Part shown: one piece after another, positions 24,475 through 31,727 of the stretch | How positions within the stretch are numbered: the stretch's first letter is position 1 | How the letters are laid out: the number at the start of each line of letters is the position of its first letter | Assembly (NCBI GenBank): GCA_945860125.1 | Contig: CAMAPQ010000028.1 | Location: 1-32,009, forward strand | Source of the DNA: Klebsiella pneumoniae | Lineage (GTDB): Bacteria > Pseudomonadota > Gammaproteobacteria > Pseudomonadales > CAMAPQ01 | Direction of reading: 5' to 3' | Length of the DNA stretch: 32,009 bases | Translations under genes and position numbers: made by a program | The notes under the pieces: model-generated | Databases searched by the model: none | What the model was told of the DNA's origin: nothing | Seen by the model: the letters and a program-made list of their open reading frames with translations, nothing else

Positions 24475-25111
24475 GAAAATGACACTTAAGAAAAAAAGAA
24501 AATATCAAAAAAATAACTTACTTAAAATAATATTTTTTATACTTTTATTTTTTGCTCAAAGAAACGCTATGGCAGATCTTGCAATAGAAAATTCTTTGGA
24601 AGAAAATAAAAAGATCAGAATCAATTATAGAGAAAGAATAAATTTAAAAAGAATTGCTTTAAAAAATAGCATGGCGTCTATTGATCTCATTTTTTCAACT
24701 GAAGAAGAAAGAAAAGTTCTCACTGAGGAAAAAAAAGAATTTTATAAAAGCGCTAAATTCTCTCAAGTGATTAAAGGTAATAATATTCATATTGTTCAAA
24801 TACCAAGATCTATTGAAACTTCTCAAACAAACAAAGAAAGCCAAAAAAATAAAAAACAAGAAGAAATAAGCCATGCCGGCAATATACTATTTAAAGGTAT
24901 TGTGAAAAGATCTGACGGAAAAAGCTTTATTTGGGTCAATAACCAGCAACCTTCACCCCTCATTGCCACAGATAAAATAAATCAGATTAATAAAATCTCC
25001 TCTAAAATTTCAAATGGTGAATATCAAGTTGAGTTACGACCAGGGCAGGTATGGCTGAAAAGCAGTAAAAAAATTACGGAAGGGTATCTAATTTCTGACC
25101 CCACACTATAA
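24464..25111 (+). CDS. mshK: MshK/PilP-like periplasmic protein
   Basis: A 215-aa exported protein in the MshK position. The N-terminus is basic, then hydrophobic (LLKIIFFILLFFAQRNAMA), a likely signal peptide cleaved after AMA. The C-terminal part reads ILFKGIVKRSDGKSFIWVNNQQ, then YQVELRPGQVWLKSSKKITEGYLI. This is the short beta-domain with a closing GQVW...EGY element found in MshK/PilP-like partners of the secretin. The gene overlaps mshJ by 11 bp. I prefer the ATG at 24464; a GTG at 24455 and an ATG at 24479 are also in frame. The middle is Lys/Gln/Asn rich. It ends the tightly packed run; a 91-bp gap follows. Confidence 0.65.
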   Translation: MALKKMTLKKKRKYQKNNLLKIIFFILLFFAQRNAMADLAIENSLEENKKIRINYRERINLKRIALKNSMASIDLIFSTEEERKVLTEEKKEFYKSAKFSQVIKGNNIHIVQIPRSIETSQTNKESQKNKKQEEISHAGNILFKGIVKRSDGKSFIWVNNQQPSPLIATDKINQINKISSKISNGEYQVELRPGQVWLKSSKKITEGYLISDPTL

Positions 25112-25202
25112 AAATAGCTAAATTAAACGGCTTATTAACATAACACTTAAGCCTAAGCACCTATAATTAGATAAAGGCAGGTAAGCGTCAGGGTAAGAAC
25201 AT

Positions 25203-26369
25203 ATGCGTCAATACATCTCAACACGTTATAAAAGCAATAAACCTCAGCGAGGTTTTATTGCTTTTGCGCTTCTTACGCTCATACTCTCAGGTTCTGCCAT
25301 AGTTGCTTTAAATAGTAGCTCTGCCAATTTAAGTTTACTGGCAACCAATCAAGCTGATACGGCAAAACTGCAAAATATTAAAAAAAGTCTTCTGGCTTAT
25401 GCCTCCATACCGCAAAAAAATATACCTTGGCGACCTGGTACGTTACCCTGCCCAGATAGCGACAATGATGGCATAGAAAACAAAACCGGCACTGCCTGCA
25501 CCGTTAGCCAAGGCTGGCTACCCTTTCTTACGCTTAACTTAAGCGATATAAGAGATAGCAGCAAAGAACGATTTTGGTATAGCGTTACGCCTACTTATGC
25601 AAATACAGCACTTATCTTGCAAAATCATACGCCCCCTACGCTCACGTTAATGACGCCTACACCTGCACACCCTGAAGTCATTGCGGTTGTGATTGCCCCG
25701 GGCACCGCCGTTGGCGCGCAGTCAACCCGTATAAATCACACACTCACACCTTGCCCTACAACCTGTGCTTATGCCAGCAAATATCTTGAAGGCAGAAATA
25801 GTGATTCAAATAACACGACTTTTGAAATACGCAAAGAATTTTCTAATGAGTTTAATGATCAACTGATCACACTCAAACCAGCTGATTTATGGCCCATAAC
25901 AGAAAGATTTGTTTTAAAAGAAGCAAAAAATGCCCTTTTAAAAAATAAAACATGCAATGGCGGCAACCTACCTGATCCTGCCCCTATTACCCTTCTAACC
26001 CCTTTTGACTCACAAGCAGGCTTGACGTTTGGCAAGCTGCCTTTAAATAATCCCACATGGCAAAACTGCGCGGCTATTCCAACAGAATTTAAAAGCGCGC
26101 TGAGTTGGTTTTATGTAAACTTTTGGTACCAATCTATTTTTTATACCAGAAATACCAGCGGTATTAATATTGTGAATAAAGCAGGCTTGCAAACAGCCGC
26201 ACTTATTGCCAGCGGCCCTGATTTACAGCTCCCCTCACAAAGACCCAGCACGCAAATTAATCATTATTTAGAAGATGAGAATGTCACCCCTAATGATAAC
26301 CAATTTAAGCATGAATTTCCTTTTAAGGATTATGCCTTATTTAATGATTTAATTGAGGTTGTAGAATAA
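25203..26369 (+). CDS. Minor pilin-like protein with LPCPD motif (MshP/GspK-like position)
   Basis: A 388-aa protein with a class III-like leader: 16 mostly basic residues, then Gly-Phe (KPQRG/FIAFALLTLILSGSAIVAL). Position +5 is not Glu, as in GspK and PilX/MshP-type pilins. After the hydrophobic helix come KLQNIKKSLLAYASIP, then LPCPDSDNDGIENKTG and GWLPFLTLNL. The core is Thr/Pro/Asn rich with three Cys pairs, likely disulfides outside the membrane. The next gene has a related LPCP region after a canonical pilin leader, so the two may be paralogues or partners. It has a ribosome-binding site (AGGG) and starts after a 91-bp gap with a TATAAT at 25162-25167, so it may have its own promoter. 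No exact family name is claimed. Confidence 0.7.
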   Translation: MRQYISTRYKSNKPQRGFIAFALLTLILSGSAIVALNSSSANLSLLATNQADTAKLQNIKKSLLAYASIPQKNIPWRPGTLPCPDSDNDGIENKTGTACTVSQGWLPFLTLNLSDIRDSSKERFWYSVTPTYANTALILQNHTPPTLTLMTPTPAHPEVIAVVIAPGTAVGAQSTRINHTLTPCPTTCAYASKYLEGRNSDSNNTTFEIRKEFSNEFNDQLITLKPADLWPITERFVLKEAKNALLKNKTCNGGNLPDPAPITLLTPFDSQAGLTFGKLPLNNPTWQNCAAIPTEFKSALSWFYVNFWYQSIFYTRNTSGINIVNKAGLQTAALIASGPDLQLPSQRPSTQINHYLEDENVTPNDNQFKHEFPFKDYALFNDLIEVVE

Positions 26370-26371
26370 AT

Positions 26372-27214
26372 ATGAAGGAGATCGAAGTCAGGCTTATTAA
26401 AAATAAAAAATCTGGTTTTACATTACTGGAAATGGCTGTTGTTATGGCAATAATGGGTATTTTGCTAATGGGATTGGTATCACCTTTTTCAGCACAAAAA
26501 GAAAGTGAAAATATTTCACGTACAGATAAGCAGCTTAACGAAATTAAAGATGCAATTATGGGTTTTTTAAGAGCACAAGGCAGACTACCTTGCCCTGCTT
26601 TTCCAACCATTAATCCCGCTCTTAGTGGCCGCGAAAATGTGGGGGCAAATACTTGCCTAAATGCCGCTAATCAAGTTTTTCAACATGGTTTTGTGCCAGG
26701 CAATACCTTAGGTTTAAAAGGTACCTATAATGCCGATGGCTTATTATTAGATCCTTGGAATAACCCTTATCGTTACTCCATCACACGCTCAAATGGCAAT
26801 GGCGGTGGGAAATGGGATTTTATTGATATTGCAGAAATGAGAGCCGTGGGCATTAATAACTTACTAACGAACAATCCTATTCTAGTCTGCGCGGTCGCAA
26901 GCCCTAATGCTGTTGACTGTAATGCGCCTGCGGGTAATTCACCTATTGTGAGCGCCATTCCGCTGGTTTTCTTTTCAATGGGTAAGAACTGGGAAAATCT
27001 CACTTCACCTAATCAGCTGGAAAATGCAGGCGAAACAGGTGCTAACATCGCAAGTACCGCAACCGCTTTAACATACCCTATTGCAACGGATGATACGTTT
27101 GCTTCATCGGTTAGAAGTGGTGCAAACCCTAACACCACCTTTGATGATCTTGTCTACTGGATTTCACCTAATGAAATTTATTCGGCGTTATATCAAGCAG
27201 GGCAATTACCTTAA
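26372..27214 (+). CDS. Prepilin-like minor pilin with LPCP motif
   Basis: A 280-aa type IV pilin-like protein. The leader is 14 residues, cleaved at KKSG/FTLLEMAVVMAIMGILL, with Glu at +5 of the mature protein. The hydrophobic helix is followed by DKQLNEIKDAIMGFLRAQGRLPCPAF, then GLLLDPWNNPYRYSITRSNGNGGGKWDF and two Cys in ILVCAVASPNAVDC. The LPCP segment in the same place relative to the membrane helix recalls the preceding gene. It begins 2 bp after that gene, with no ribosome-binding site of its own, so it is probably translated by coupling. It is likely a minor pilin that primes or caps the fibre; the role is inference. Repeats follow its stop. Confidence 0.82.
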   Translation: MKEIEVRLIKNKKSGFTLLEMAVVMAIMGILLMGLVSPFSAQKESENISRTDKQLNEIKDAIMGFLRAQGRLPCPAFPTINPALSGRENVGANTCLNAANQVFQHGFVPGNTLGLKGTYNADGLLLDPWNNPYRYSITRSNGNGGGKWDFIDIAEMRAVGINNLLTNNPILVCAVASPNAVDCNAPAGNSPIVSAIPLVFFSMGKNWENLTSPNQLENAGETGANIASTATALTYPIATDDTFASSVRSGANPNTTFDDLVYWISPNEIYSALYQAGQLP

Positions 27215-27227
27215 AATATTTTCTTTT

Positions 27228-27267
27228 ATACCCTTCGTACTTGAACACTTCCAATTACTTTGGGTAT
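27228..27267. repeat. 40-bp internal-deletion derivative of the ERIC-like element
   Basis: ATACCCTTCGTACTTGAA and TTCCAATTACTTTGGGTAT are exact reverse complements of the two ends of the element at 12508-12632, in inverted orientation. Only three bases lie between them; the ~88-bp middle is missing. It lies just after the minor-pilin gene, and its arms could act as a weak hairpin. Confidence 0.8.
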
Positions 27268-27269
27268 AT

Positions 27270-27283
27270 GTGTAAGTCCTATT
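27270..27283. repeat. End fragment of the 101-bp palindromic repeat
   Basis: TGTGTAAGTCCTAT matches the right end of the complete copies with one base change. It lies between the short ERIC-like derivative and complete copy 2. Confidence 0.5.
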
Positions 27284-27296
27284 TTATTTCCATCTT

Positions 27297-27397
27297 AGGA
27301 CTTACGCAAAATTGTTCCAGCAAGACGTCCTGACGAAGACAGTACAAATCGTACGGCGAAGCGTGACAACGAAGCTGGGCAGTTTTGCGTAAGTCCT
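27297..27397. repeat. 101-bp palindromic repeat (MITE-like), copy 2
   Basis: The element begins AGGACTTACGCAAAATTG and ends CAGTTTTGCGTAAGTCCT, so the terminal inverted repeat is 18 bp with one mismatch. It matches copy 1 (5765-5865) at about 88 of 101 bases; most changes lie in the central loop. Its right end overlaps the stop codon of the kinase gene on the minus strand. It separates the convergent minor-pilin and kinase genes and may serve as a two-way hairpin terminator. Confidence 0.85.
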
Positions 27398-29153
27398 AGA
27401 TCTGATTGGAATGAGACGAAATCATGAAACAAACATTACCTGCTTCATTACACACTAAACTGAGCTGATAATTATTTTTAAGTGCTAAACGATAAGACTG
27501 TAAAAGCCCAATACCAAAACCTTCTTTAGAAGAAAGCATTTCTTTAAAAAGATAACGCTCAATATCATGAGGAATAATGCCGCCTGTATCCTTAACCATC
27601 ACATGAAAGTAAGTCTCGCCCACCTCTAAACTGACCACAATTAAAATACCAGGATCATTCATCCTTTTATAGCGTGCATTTTCAATTAAATTATCAAAGA
27701 TAGTATCTAATACTTCATCAAAAATAAGATAATTATTTTTTATTTTCCCCTCAATTTCTTTATGAAAAATGATATTACGATCTGACAATCTTTCTTTTAT
27801 TTCAGCCCACCACTGCTCAATCTGTTTTTTTTGTATTTCATCTTCAACTTTATTCGGCACTTTAAATTTATCAAGCGTTACTTGAAGCCTTTGAGCTAAT
27901 AAAGGTAGTTGTCGTTGCATTAGCCTTATTTCATCAAGACCTACTTGTTCAATTTTCACAATTTGAATCATTGCATAAATAGACTGTAAAATATTTTTAA
28001 CATCATGGGTAAGCTTTGAACCAGTTTCATATACTGCTTTTAAGTGGCTTTGTTGACGCAATTGCTGCTCACGTTCTTTTGAAAAATAAAGCAGTAATAC
28101 CATACGAATCAGTAATTGATAATGAAGGCCAGACACTGCGCCAAAAGGCGTATGAGCATAAACAATTGCACAAATGTCTCTTTCTTTTATTTTAAGTTCG
28201 TTTTGAGATAAAACGCCACTTTCAGAAATAAGCTGATAAGTTATTGAGGGTGTTTTTTTATCCTCAATAAAAATTTTAATGCCCGCAACAGGTAGCTCTT
28301 TGACAATATGATCAATTGATTGAAATAAAAACTCATCAGGCTGAATTTTTTTATTTGATGCAAGCTCTGTTAAATAGGTGGTCCAATCCTCATATTTAAT
28401 GCCCGAGTAAAAAACATATCTTAGCCACAGCTGTTTAATACCTGAATTGGTTTGCCCGACATTTAAGAACATTTCTGAGAATAAAATAAAGAAAGCAATA
28501 AAGATAATTGAGAAAAAGACAGATTTTAAATAATCAAGTTGAAAAGAGTAAAAAAACAACATGATGATCATGCACAACACTGAAATGCCAATGATAGCAA
28601 AAAAGCCTAAAGTATAATCAAGCTTATGATGCTTATTTTTTTCTCTTGCGAAAAAAAATAATCCAGCAAGAGAAAATAAAAAAATAACATCATAAACTCT
28701 TTCAATTTCAACAATAAAAATAGTGATATTAAGCAATTTTTCAGGGATGATTTCTAATAGTAAAAAACAGAAGACAAGACTAATCCCAATGATATCGATG
28801 ATACAATTTAGCCGTGACTCATGTAACTTTCCGGCCATCATGCCTATAATAATCAATAACCAACAACTAATAATCCACCAAGAGCCTGTAAAAAAGAAAG
28901 CAAGTAGCACAATAATAATTGCCACCATTTTCTGTAAAGAGAGACTATTTTTTTGATCAACGATAGGTTGCCACAGCAAGAAAAAGCCCATATGAACCAT
29001 TAAAAGACTTAACAAGCCAATACGAGAGAGATCACCAAACATTGCCGCAATTTTAATTGATAGAAGCATCATAGAAAAAGCGACATTATTTGATAGAAAA
29101 TAATTAATAAAAAAAGAGAAAAATGATTCTACTTTTATTTGATTATTAAGCAT
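27396..29153 (-). CDS. Membrane sensor histidine kinase, PrsK-like
   Basis: A 585-aa kinase (ATG at 29153, GGGGAA upstream; a TTG at 29159 is also in frame). The first ~245 residues are a sensor of about eight membrane segments. A GAF-like cytoplasmic region follows (about 255-360). The H box is SKLTHDVKNILQS, with His383 in the HDxKN form typical of PrsK, not the HExRTP form. The N box is DTIFDNLIENARYK; then VKDTGG and GFGIGLLQSYRLA close the HATPase. It is the natural partner of the PrsR-like regulator at 12788, although the whole pilus operon lies between them. The TAG stop lies within the end of a 101-bp repeat, so the last residues may have been changed by the insertion. Confidence 0.83.
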   Translation of the reverse strand: MLNNQIKVESFFSFFINYFLSNNVAFSMMLLSIKIAAMFGDLSRIGLLSLLMVHMGFFLLWQPIVDQKNSLSLQKMVAIIIVLLAFFFTGSWWIISCWLLIIIGMMAGKLHESRLNCIIDIIGISLVFCFLLLEIIPEKLLNITIFIVEIERVYDVIFLFSLAGLFFFAREKNKHHKLDYTLGFFAIIGISVLCMIIMLFFYSFQLDYLKSVFFSIIFIAFFILFSEMFLNVGQTNSGIKQLWLRYVFYSGIKYEDWTTYLTELASNKKIQPDEFLFQSIDHIVKELPVAGIKIFIEDKKTPSITYQLISESGVLSQNELKIKERDICAIVYAHTPFGAVSGLHYQLLIRMVLLLYFSKEREQQLRQQSHLKAVYETGSKLTHDVKNILQSIYAMIQIVKIEQVGLDEIRLMQRQLPLLAQRLQVTLDKFKVPNKVEDEIQKKQIEQWWAEIKERLSDRNIIFHKEIEGKIKNNYLIFDEVLDTIFDNLIENARYKRMNDPGILIVVSLEVGETYFHVMVKDTGGIIPHDIERYLFKEMLSSKEGFGIGLLQSYRLALKNNYQLSLVCNEAGNVCFMISSHSNQI

Positions 29154-29310
29154 TTTCAAAATTCCCCATTATAATATTTAAAGGATTGAATGATTTTCAT
29201 CATCAGAAGCATCGTTTCTTAGGTGTATCTTTGTATGTATCGTTAAATGATGTCATTTTCAATAAAAAAGGGACTTTTCAAAAAACAATATTTAATGACT
29301 AAATAAAACT

Positions 29311-30066
29311 ATGTTAAGCACCATTGCACGTTACACGATACTTGAATCTTTAAGAAATAGAATGAGCTTTACCGCACTCTTCTTTTTTATCGTTAGTTTC
29401 TTTATAGCAGAATTTGTGGGATCTTTAGTTTTAACTGAAGCTGTTTTTTTTCAAACGACATTGCTGTCAAGTATGATGCGTACGGTGTCCGTTTTTGTAT
29501 TATCTTTATTTGTTATCTCTTCATGCCTCAAAGAAAGACAAGACAGACAACTTGAACTACTGCTTTCTTTGCCTTTGCATCGCTACCAATATTTGCTGGG
29601 AAAAATAACAGGTTTTTTTGTAATGGCTTTTTTATTAAGCTTTTTTCTCTCTTGGCCTATTTTAGTTTATGGCTATTGGCAAGGAAGCCTTATCTGGTTT
29701 ATATCTCTCTTACTTGAACTAATGATTTGCGCCTCTTTTTGCTTTTTTCTTGTTTTTACATTTCAGCATTTAGTGCCAGCACTTACCGCTTTTTTTATTT
29801 TTTATCTATTATCAAGATCAATGAGTGCCATTCAAAACTTAGCAGAAAATCCGCTTGATATTATTTCTAGTGCAGATCAATTTATGATATTAATCATTAA
29901 AGGCATTAATTTTCTTCTGCCGAATCTTGATCATTTCTGCCAAAGTATTTGGCTCGTGAGTTATCCGGAGTTTTCTATTCTTTTACCACTTTTAAGCGAA
30001 GCATTTTTATATATTTGCTTAATTAATTTAGCAACACTAATTGATTTTTACCGAAAGAATTTATAA
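29311..30066 (+). CDS. ABC-2 type transporter permease
   Basis: A 251-aa inner-membrane protein with six hydrophobic segments in the ABC-2/NosY-like layout. Features are a short N-terminal IARYTILESLRNRMSFTALFFF, a cytoplasmic KERQDRQLELLLSLPLHRYQYLLGK between helices 2 and 3 (the usual ATPase-coupling element), then GFFVMAFLLSFFLSWPILVYGYW and further helices. Such permeases need an ATP-binding partner, and none is in the window. The stop is 4 bp before the next gene's ATG, so the two form a pair. Its presence between the pilus regulator kinase and the pilin genes suggests a role in the pilus or in exporting something related; substrate unknown. Confidence 0.82.
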   Translation: MLSTIARYTILESLRNRMSFTALFFFIVSFFIAEFVGSLVLTEAVFFQTTLLSSMMRTVSVFVLSLFVISSCLKERQDRQLELLLSLPLHRYQYLLGKITGFFVMAFLLSFFLSWPILVYGYWQGSLIWFISLLLELMICASFCFFLVFTFQHLVPALTAFFIFYLLSRSMSAIQNLAENPLDIISSADQFMILIIKGINFLLPNLDHFCQSIWLVSYPEFSILLPLLSEAFLYICLINLATLIDFYRKNL

Positions 30067-30070
30067 AAAA

Positions 30071-30862
30071 ATGAAATTAAAATCATTGAGAATTGAAAAA
30101 AACCCGCAAAGACCACTTTCTAGCGTACCAACTAGCATTATTATTTTATTTATACTCTTTATTATTTTACAAGTTACTTTTTCAATTCAACAAGAAAATA
30201 ACCCAGATAAAATCCCCGCTATGCCACCGGCACTTTCCTTGAACATGGCAAATATTTTTTCACTAGGCGACCCTCTTTTTTTTCAACGAGTGGGACTTTT
30301 ATGGTTACAGCAATATGACAGGCAAAACGGCGAAAGCTTGAGTTACCATGATCTTGACTATTATAAAATTAAAGACTGGCTCACTCTATTTTCTGACTTA
30401 CATCCTTCAAGTGAATATCCTTTCACCTTAGCCGTCAGAGGTTACGCTGTCGTAAATGATAATAAAAAAAGAAAATTAATGTTTGATTGGGTAGAAGAAA
30501 AGTTTCCAGCCTCCCCGCTCACACGCTGGCGATGGCTTGCAGAGAGCATCGTGATCACCAAGCACGCACTCAATAATGCTGAAGACGCAAAAAGAATGGC
30601 TGACTTACTTTATATCCACGCACAAAATCTTGATATTCCTTTTTGGGCTAAAGACTTAAAAATCATTTTAATGGAAGACTTAAATCAAACAGAGTCTCTT
30701 AAAATATTTATTGCAGGCCTAATTGAAAGCGGTGTTATTACCGATGAACGAGAGCGCGGCTATCTAATTAGAAAATTTGAAGCGCTTGATGAAAAAAATA
30801 AAAACGAGCAAAACAAGCCTGCTGCTGAAAACTCATCGCCTGTGCTTAATTCTCAACAGTAA
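30071..30862 (+). CDS. Membrane-anchored helical-repeat protein, unknown
   Basis: A 263-aa protein with a basic N-terminus, one membrane segment (about residues 19-40, TSIIILFILFIILQVTFSI) and an alpha-helical domain outside. Conserved-looking stretches are GLLWLQQYDRQNGESLSYHDLDYYKIKDWLTLFSDLHPSSEYPF and later FPASPLTRWRWLAESIVITKHAL. This LDY..W....LxP..EYP pattern recalls, from memory, an unnamed proteobacterial family with TPR-like repeats often beside ABC permeases and pilin genes. I start at the ATG at 30071, four bases after the permease stop. A TTG at 30041 inside the permease gene is also in frame. Neither has a good ribosome-binding site. The tail is Asn/Lys/Glu rich. Confidence 0.72.
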   Translation: MKLKSLRIEKNPQRPLSSVPTSIIILFILFIILQVTFSIQQENNPDKIPAMPPALSLNMANIFSLGDPLFFQRVGLLWLQQYDRQNGESLSYHDLDYYKIKDWLTLFSDLHPSSEYPFTLAVRGYAVVNDNKKRKLMFDWVEEKFPASPLTRWRWLAESIVITKHALNNAEDAKRMADLLYIHAQNLDIPFWAKDLKIILMEDLNQTESLKIFIAGLIESGVITDERERGYLIRKFEALDEKNKNEQNKPAAENSSPVLNSQQ

Positions 30863-30921
30863 AATTTAGCGATTTCTCATTAACAGCCAAAACAATCAAT
30901 AAGTTACAGCATTTAAACGAA

Positions 30922-30937
30922 TGGCATACTTCATGAA
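30922..30937 (+). promoter_or_regulatory. Weak candidate sigma-54 promoter of the pilin genes
   Basis: TGGCATACTTCATGAA keeps the TGGCA of the -24 box and the spacing to a TG at -12, but the invariant C of the -12 GC is A. It lies 75 bp before the pilin start. The case is strengthened only by the sigma-54 activator in the same locus. Confidence 0.2.
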
Positions 30938-30949
30938 TAATATTATTCA
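30934..30949. promoter_or_regulatory. Perfect 16-bp palindrome upstream of the first pilin gene
   Basis: TGAATAATATTATTCA is its own reverse complement. It lies 63 bp before the pilin ATG, in the only sizeable gap ahead of the pilin genes. It could be an operator; AT-rich palindromes also arise by chance. Confidence 0.4.
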
Positions 30950-31012
30950 ACAAGCGCCAAGCTTCTTAAAATGACCTTCCTTACCACTCAAGCGCACTTC
31001 TGGAGAAAATCA

Positions 31013-31681
31013 ATGACACCAGCCATGACCCATCTTAAAAGTCTTAATCAAAAAGGTTTTACACTTGTTGAAATTGCAATTGTGCTCGTGATTGTAGGCC
31101 TTCTTTTAGGCGGCGTTATGAAAGGACAAGAGCTTATTAACTCAGCCAAAACACGCGCCCTTGTTTCAAAATTAAAATCAGTCGAAGTTGCATGGAACAC
31201 TTTTACAGATCGTTATCAAGCAAAACCAGGTGATTTTAACCAGGCTGTGCGTGATTTAGGGGGGCCAACCGTTAACGGCAATGGAGATGGTTTTGTTTAT
31301 ATAAATGAAGGAAATGATGTATGGAGTCATTTAAGCGCTGCCGGCCTTGTTTCAGGAAATTATGCGGTCGTTGACACCGGCGATCCATGGAATTGCGGCG
31401 GCTGTATGGAGAATGGCTTTAGCCAAACCATGTTTTTAAGCTGGAATAACTGGGGAATGGCGGTGCCGAATGTTTGGAGACACAGACTGTTATCCGGCTA
31501 CATGGTTCCTTCGGTGATTATTTCTGAAGTTGATAAAAAAATGGATGATGGAAAACCTACCACAGGAATAATTGCTCTAAATCTGAGCACACCAGGCGGC
31601 GGACCCTGCTCTAATGGCATAGAGTATCTTTCAACCCAAGCTGCCCAAGAAAACTGTGCTTTTGTTTACGCTGCCTTCTAA
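31013..31681 (+). CDS. Type IV pilin, MshA-like, copy 1
   Basis: A 222-aa prepilin. I start at the ATG at 31013, which has GGAG eight bases upstream and gives a 15-residue leader; the frame is open to 30971. Processing would be at NQKG/FTLVEIAIVLVIVGLLLGGVMKG, with Glu at +5. After the helix come KLKSVEVAWNTFTDRYQAKPGDFNQAV, then GGPTVNGNGDGF, paired Cys in NCGGCMENG, a DDGKPTTG element and a C-terminal Cys pair region (GPCSNG, QENCAF). DDGxPxxG with Cys pairs is common in pilin and pseudopilin heads. The first ~250 bp of this region are repeated at 31761 in the next gene with two base changes. It is probably the major pilin or one of a set. Confidence 0.88.
   Translation: MTPAMTHLKSLNQKGFTLVEIAIVLVIVGLLLGGVMKGQELINSAKTRALVSKLKSVEVAWNTFTDRYQAKPGDFNQAVRDLGGPTVNGNGDGFVYINEGNDVWSHLSAAGLVSGNYAVVDTGDPWNCGGCMENGFSQTMFLSWNNWGMAVPNVWRHRLLSGYMVPSVIISEVDKKMDDGKPTTGIIALNLSTPGGGPCSNGIEYLSTQAAQENCAFVYAAF
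31049..31297 (+). repeat. Direct repeat between the two pilin genes, left copy
   Basis: These 249 bases match 31761-32009 at 247 positions. The two changes are AAC to GAC and ACA to AAA, both altering the protein. The match starts just before the prepilin cleavage site and is still running at the window end. Confidence 0.95.
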
Positions 31682-31727
31682 TCTAGAAAAACAAGCTGAT
31701 GCCGATTTATCGTGAGGAGAAGATCAA

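Noticed and set aside
27228-27397. Complete insertion sequence
   Set aside because: There is no transposase frame; the segment consists of two short palindromic elements.
30971-31012. Longer N-terminus for pilin copy 1
   Set aside because: It would make a 29-residue leader without a ribosome-binding site; the start at 31013 has GGAG and a leader like that of copy 2.
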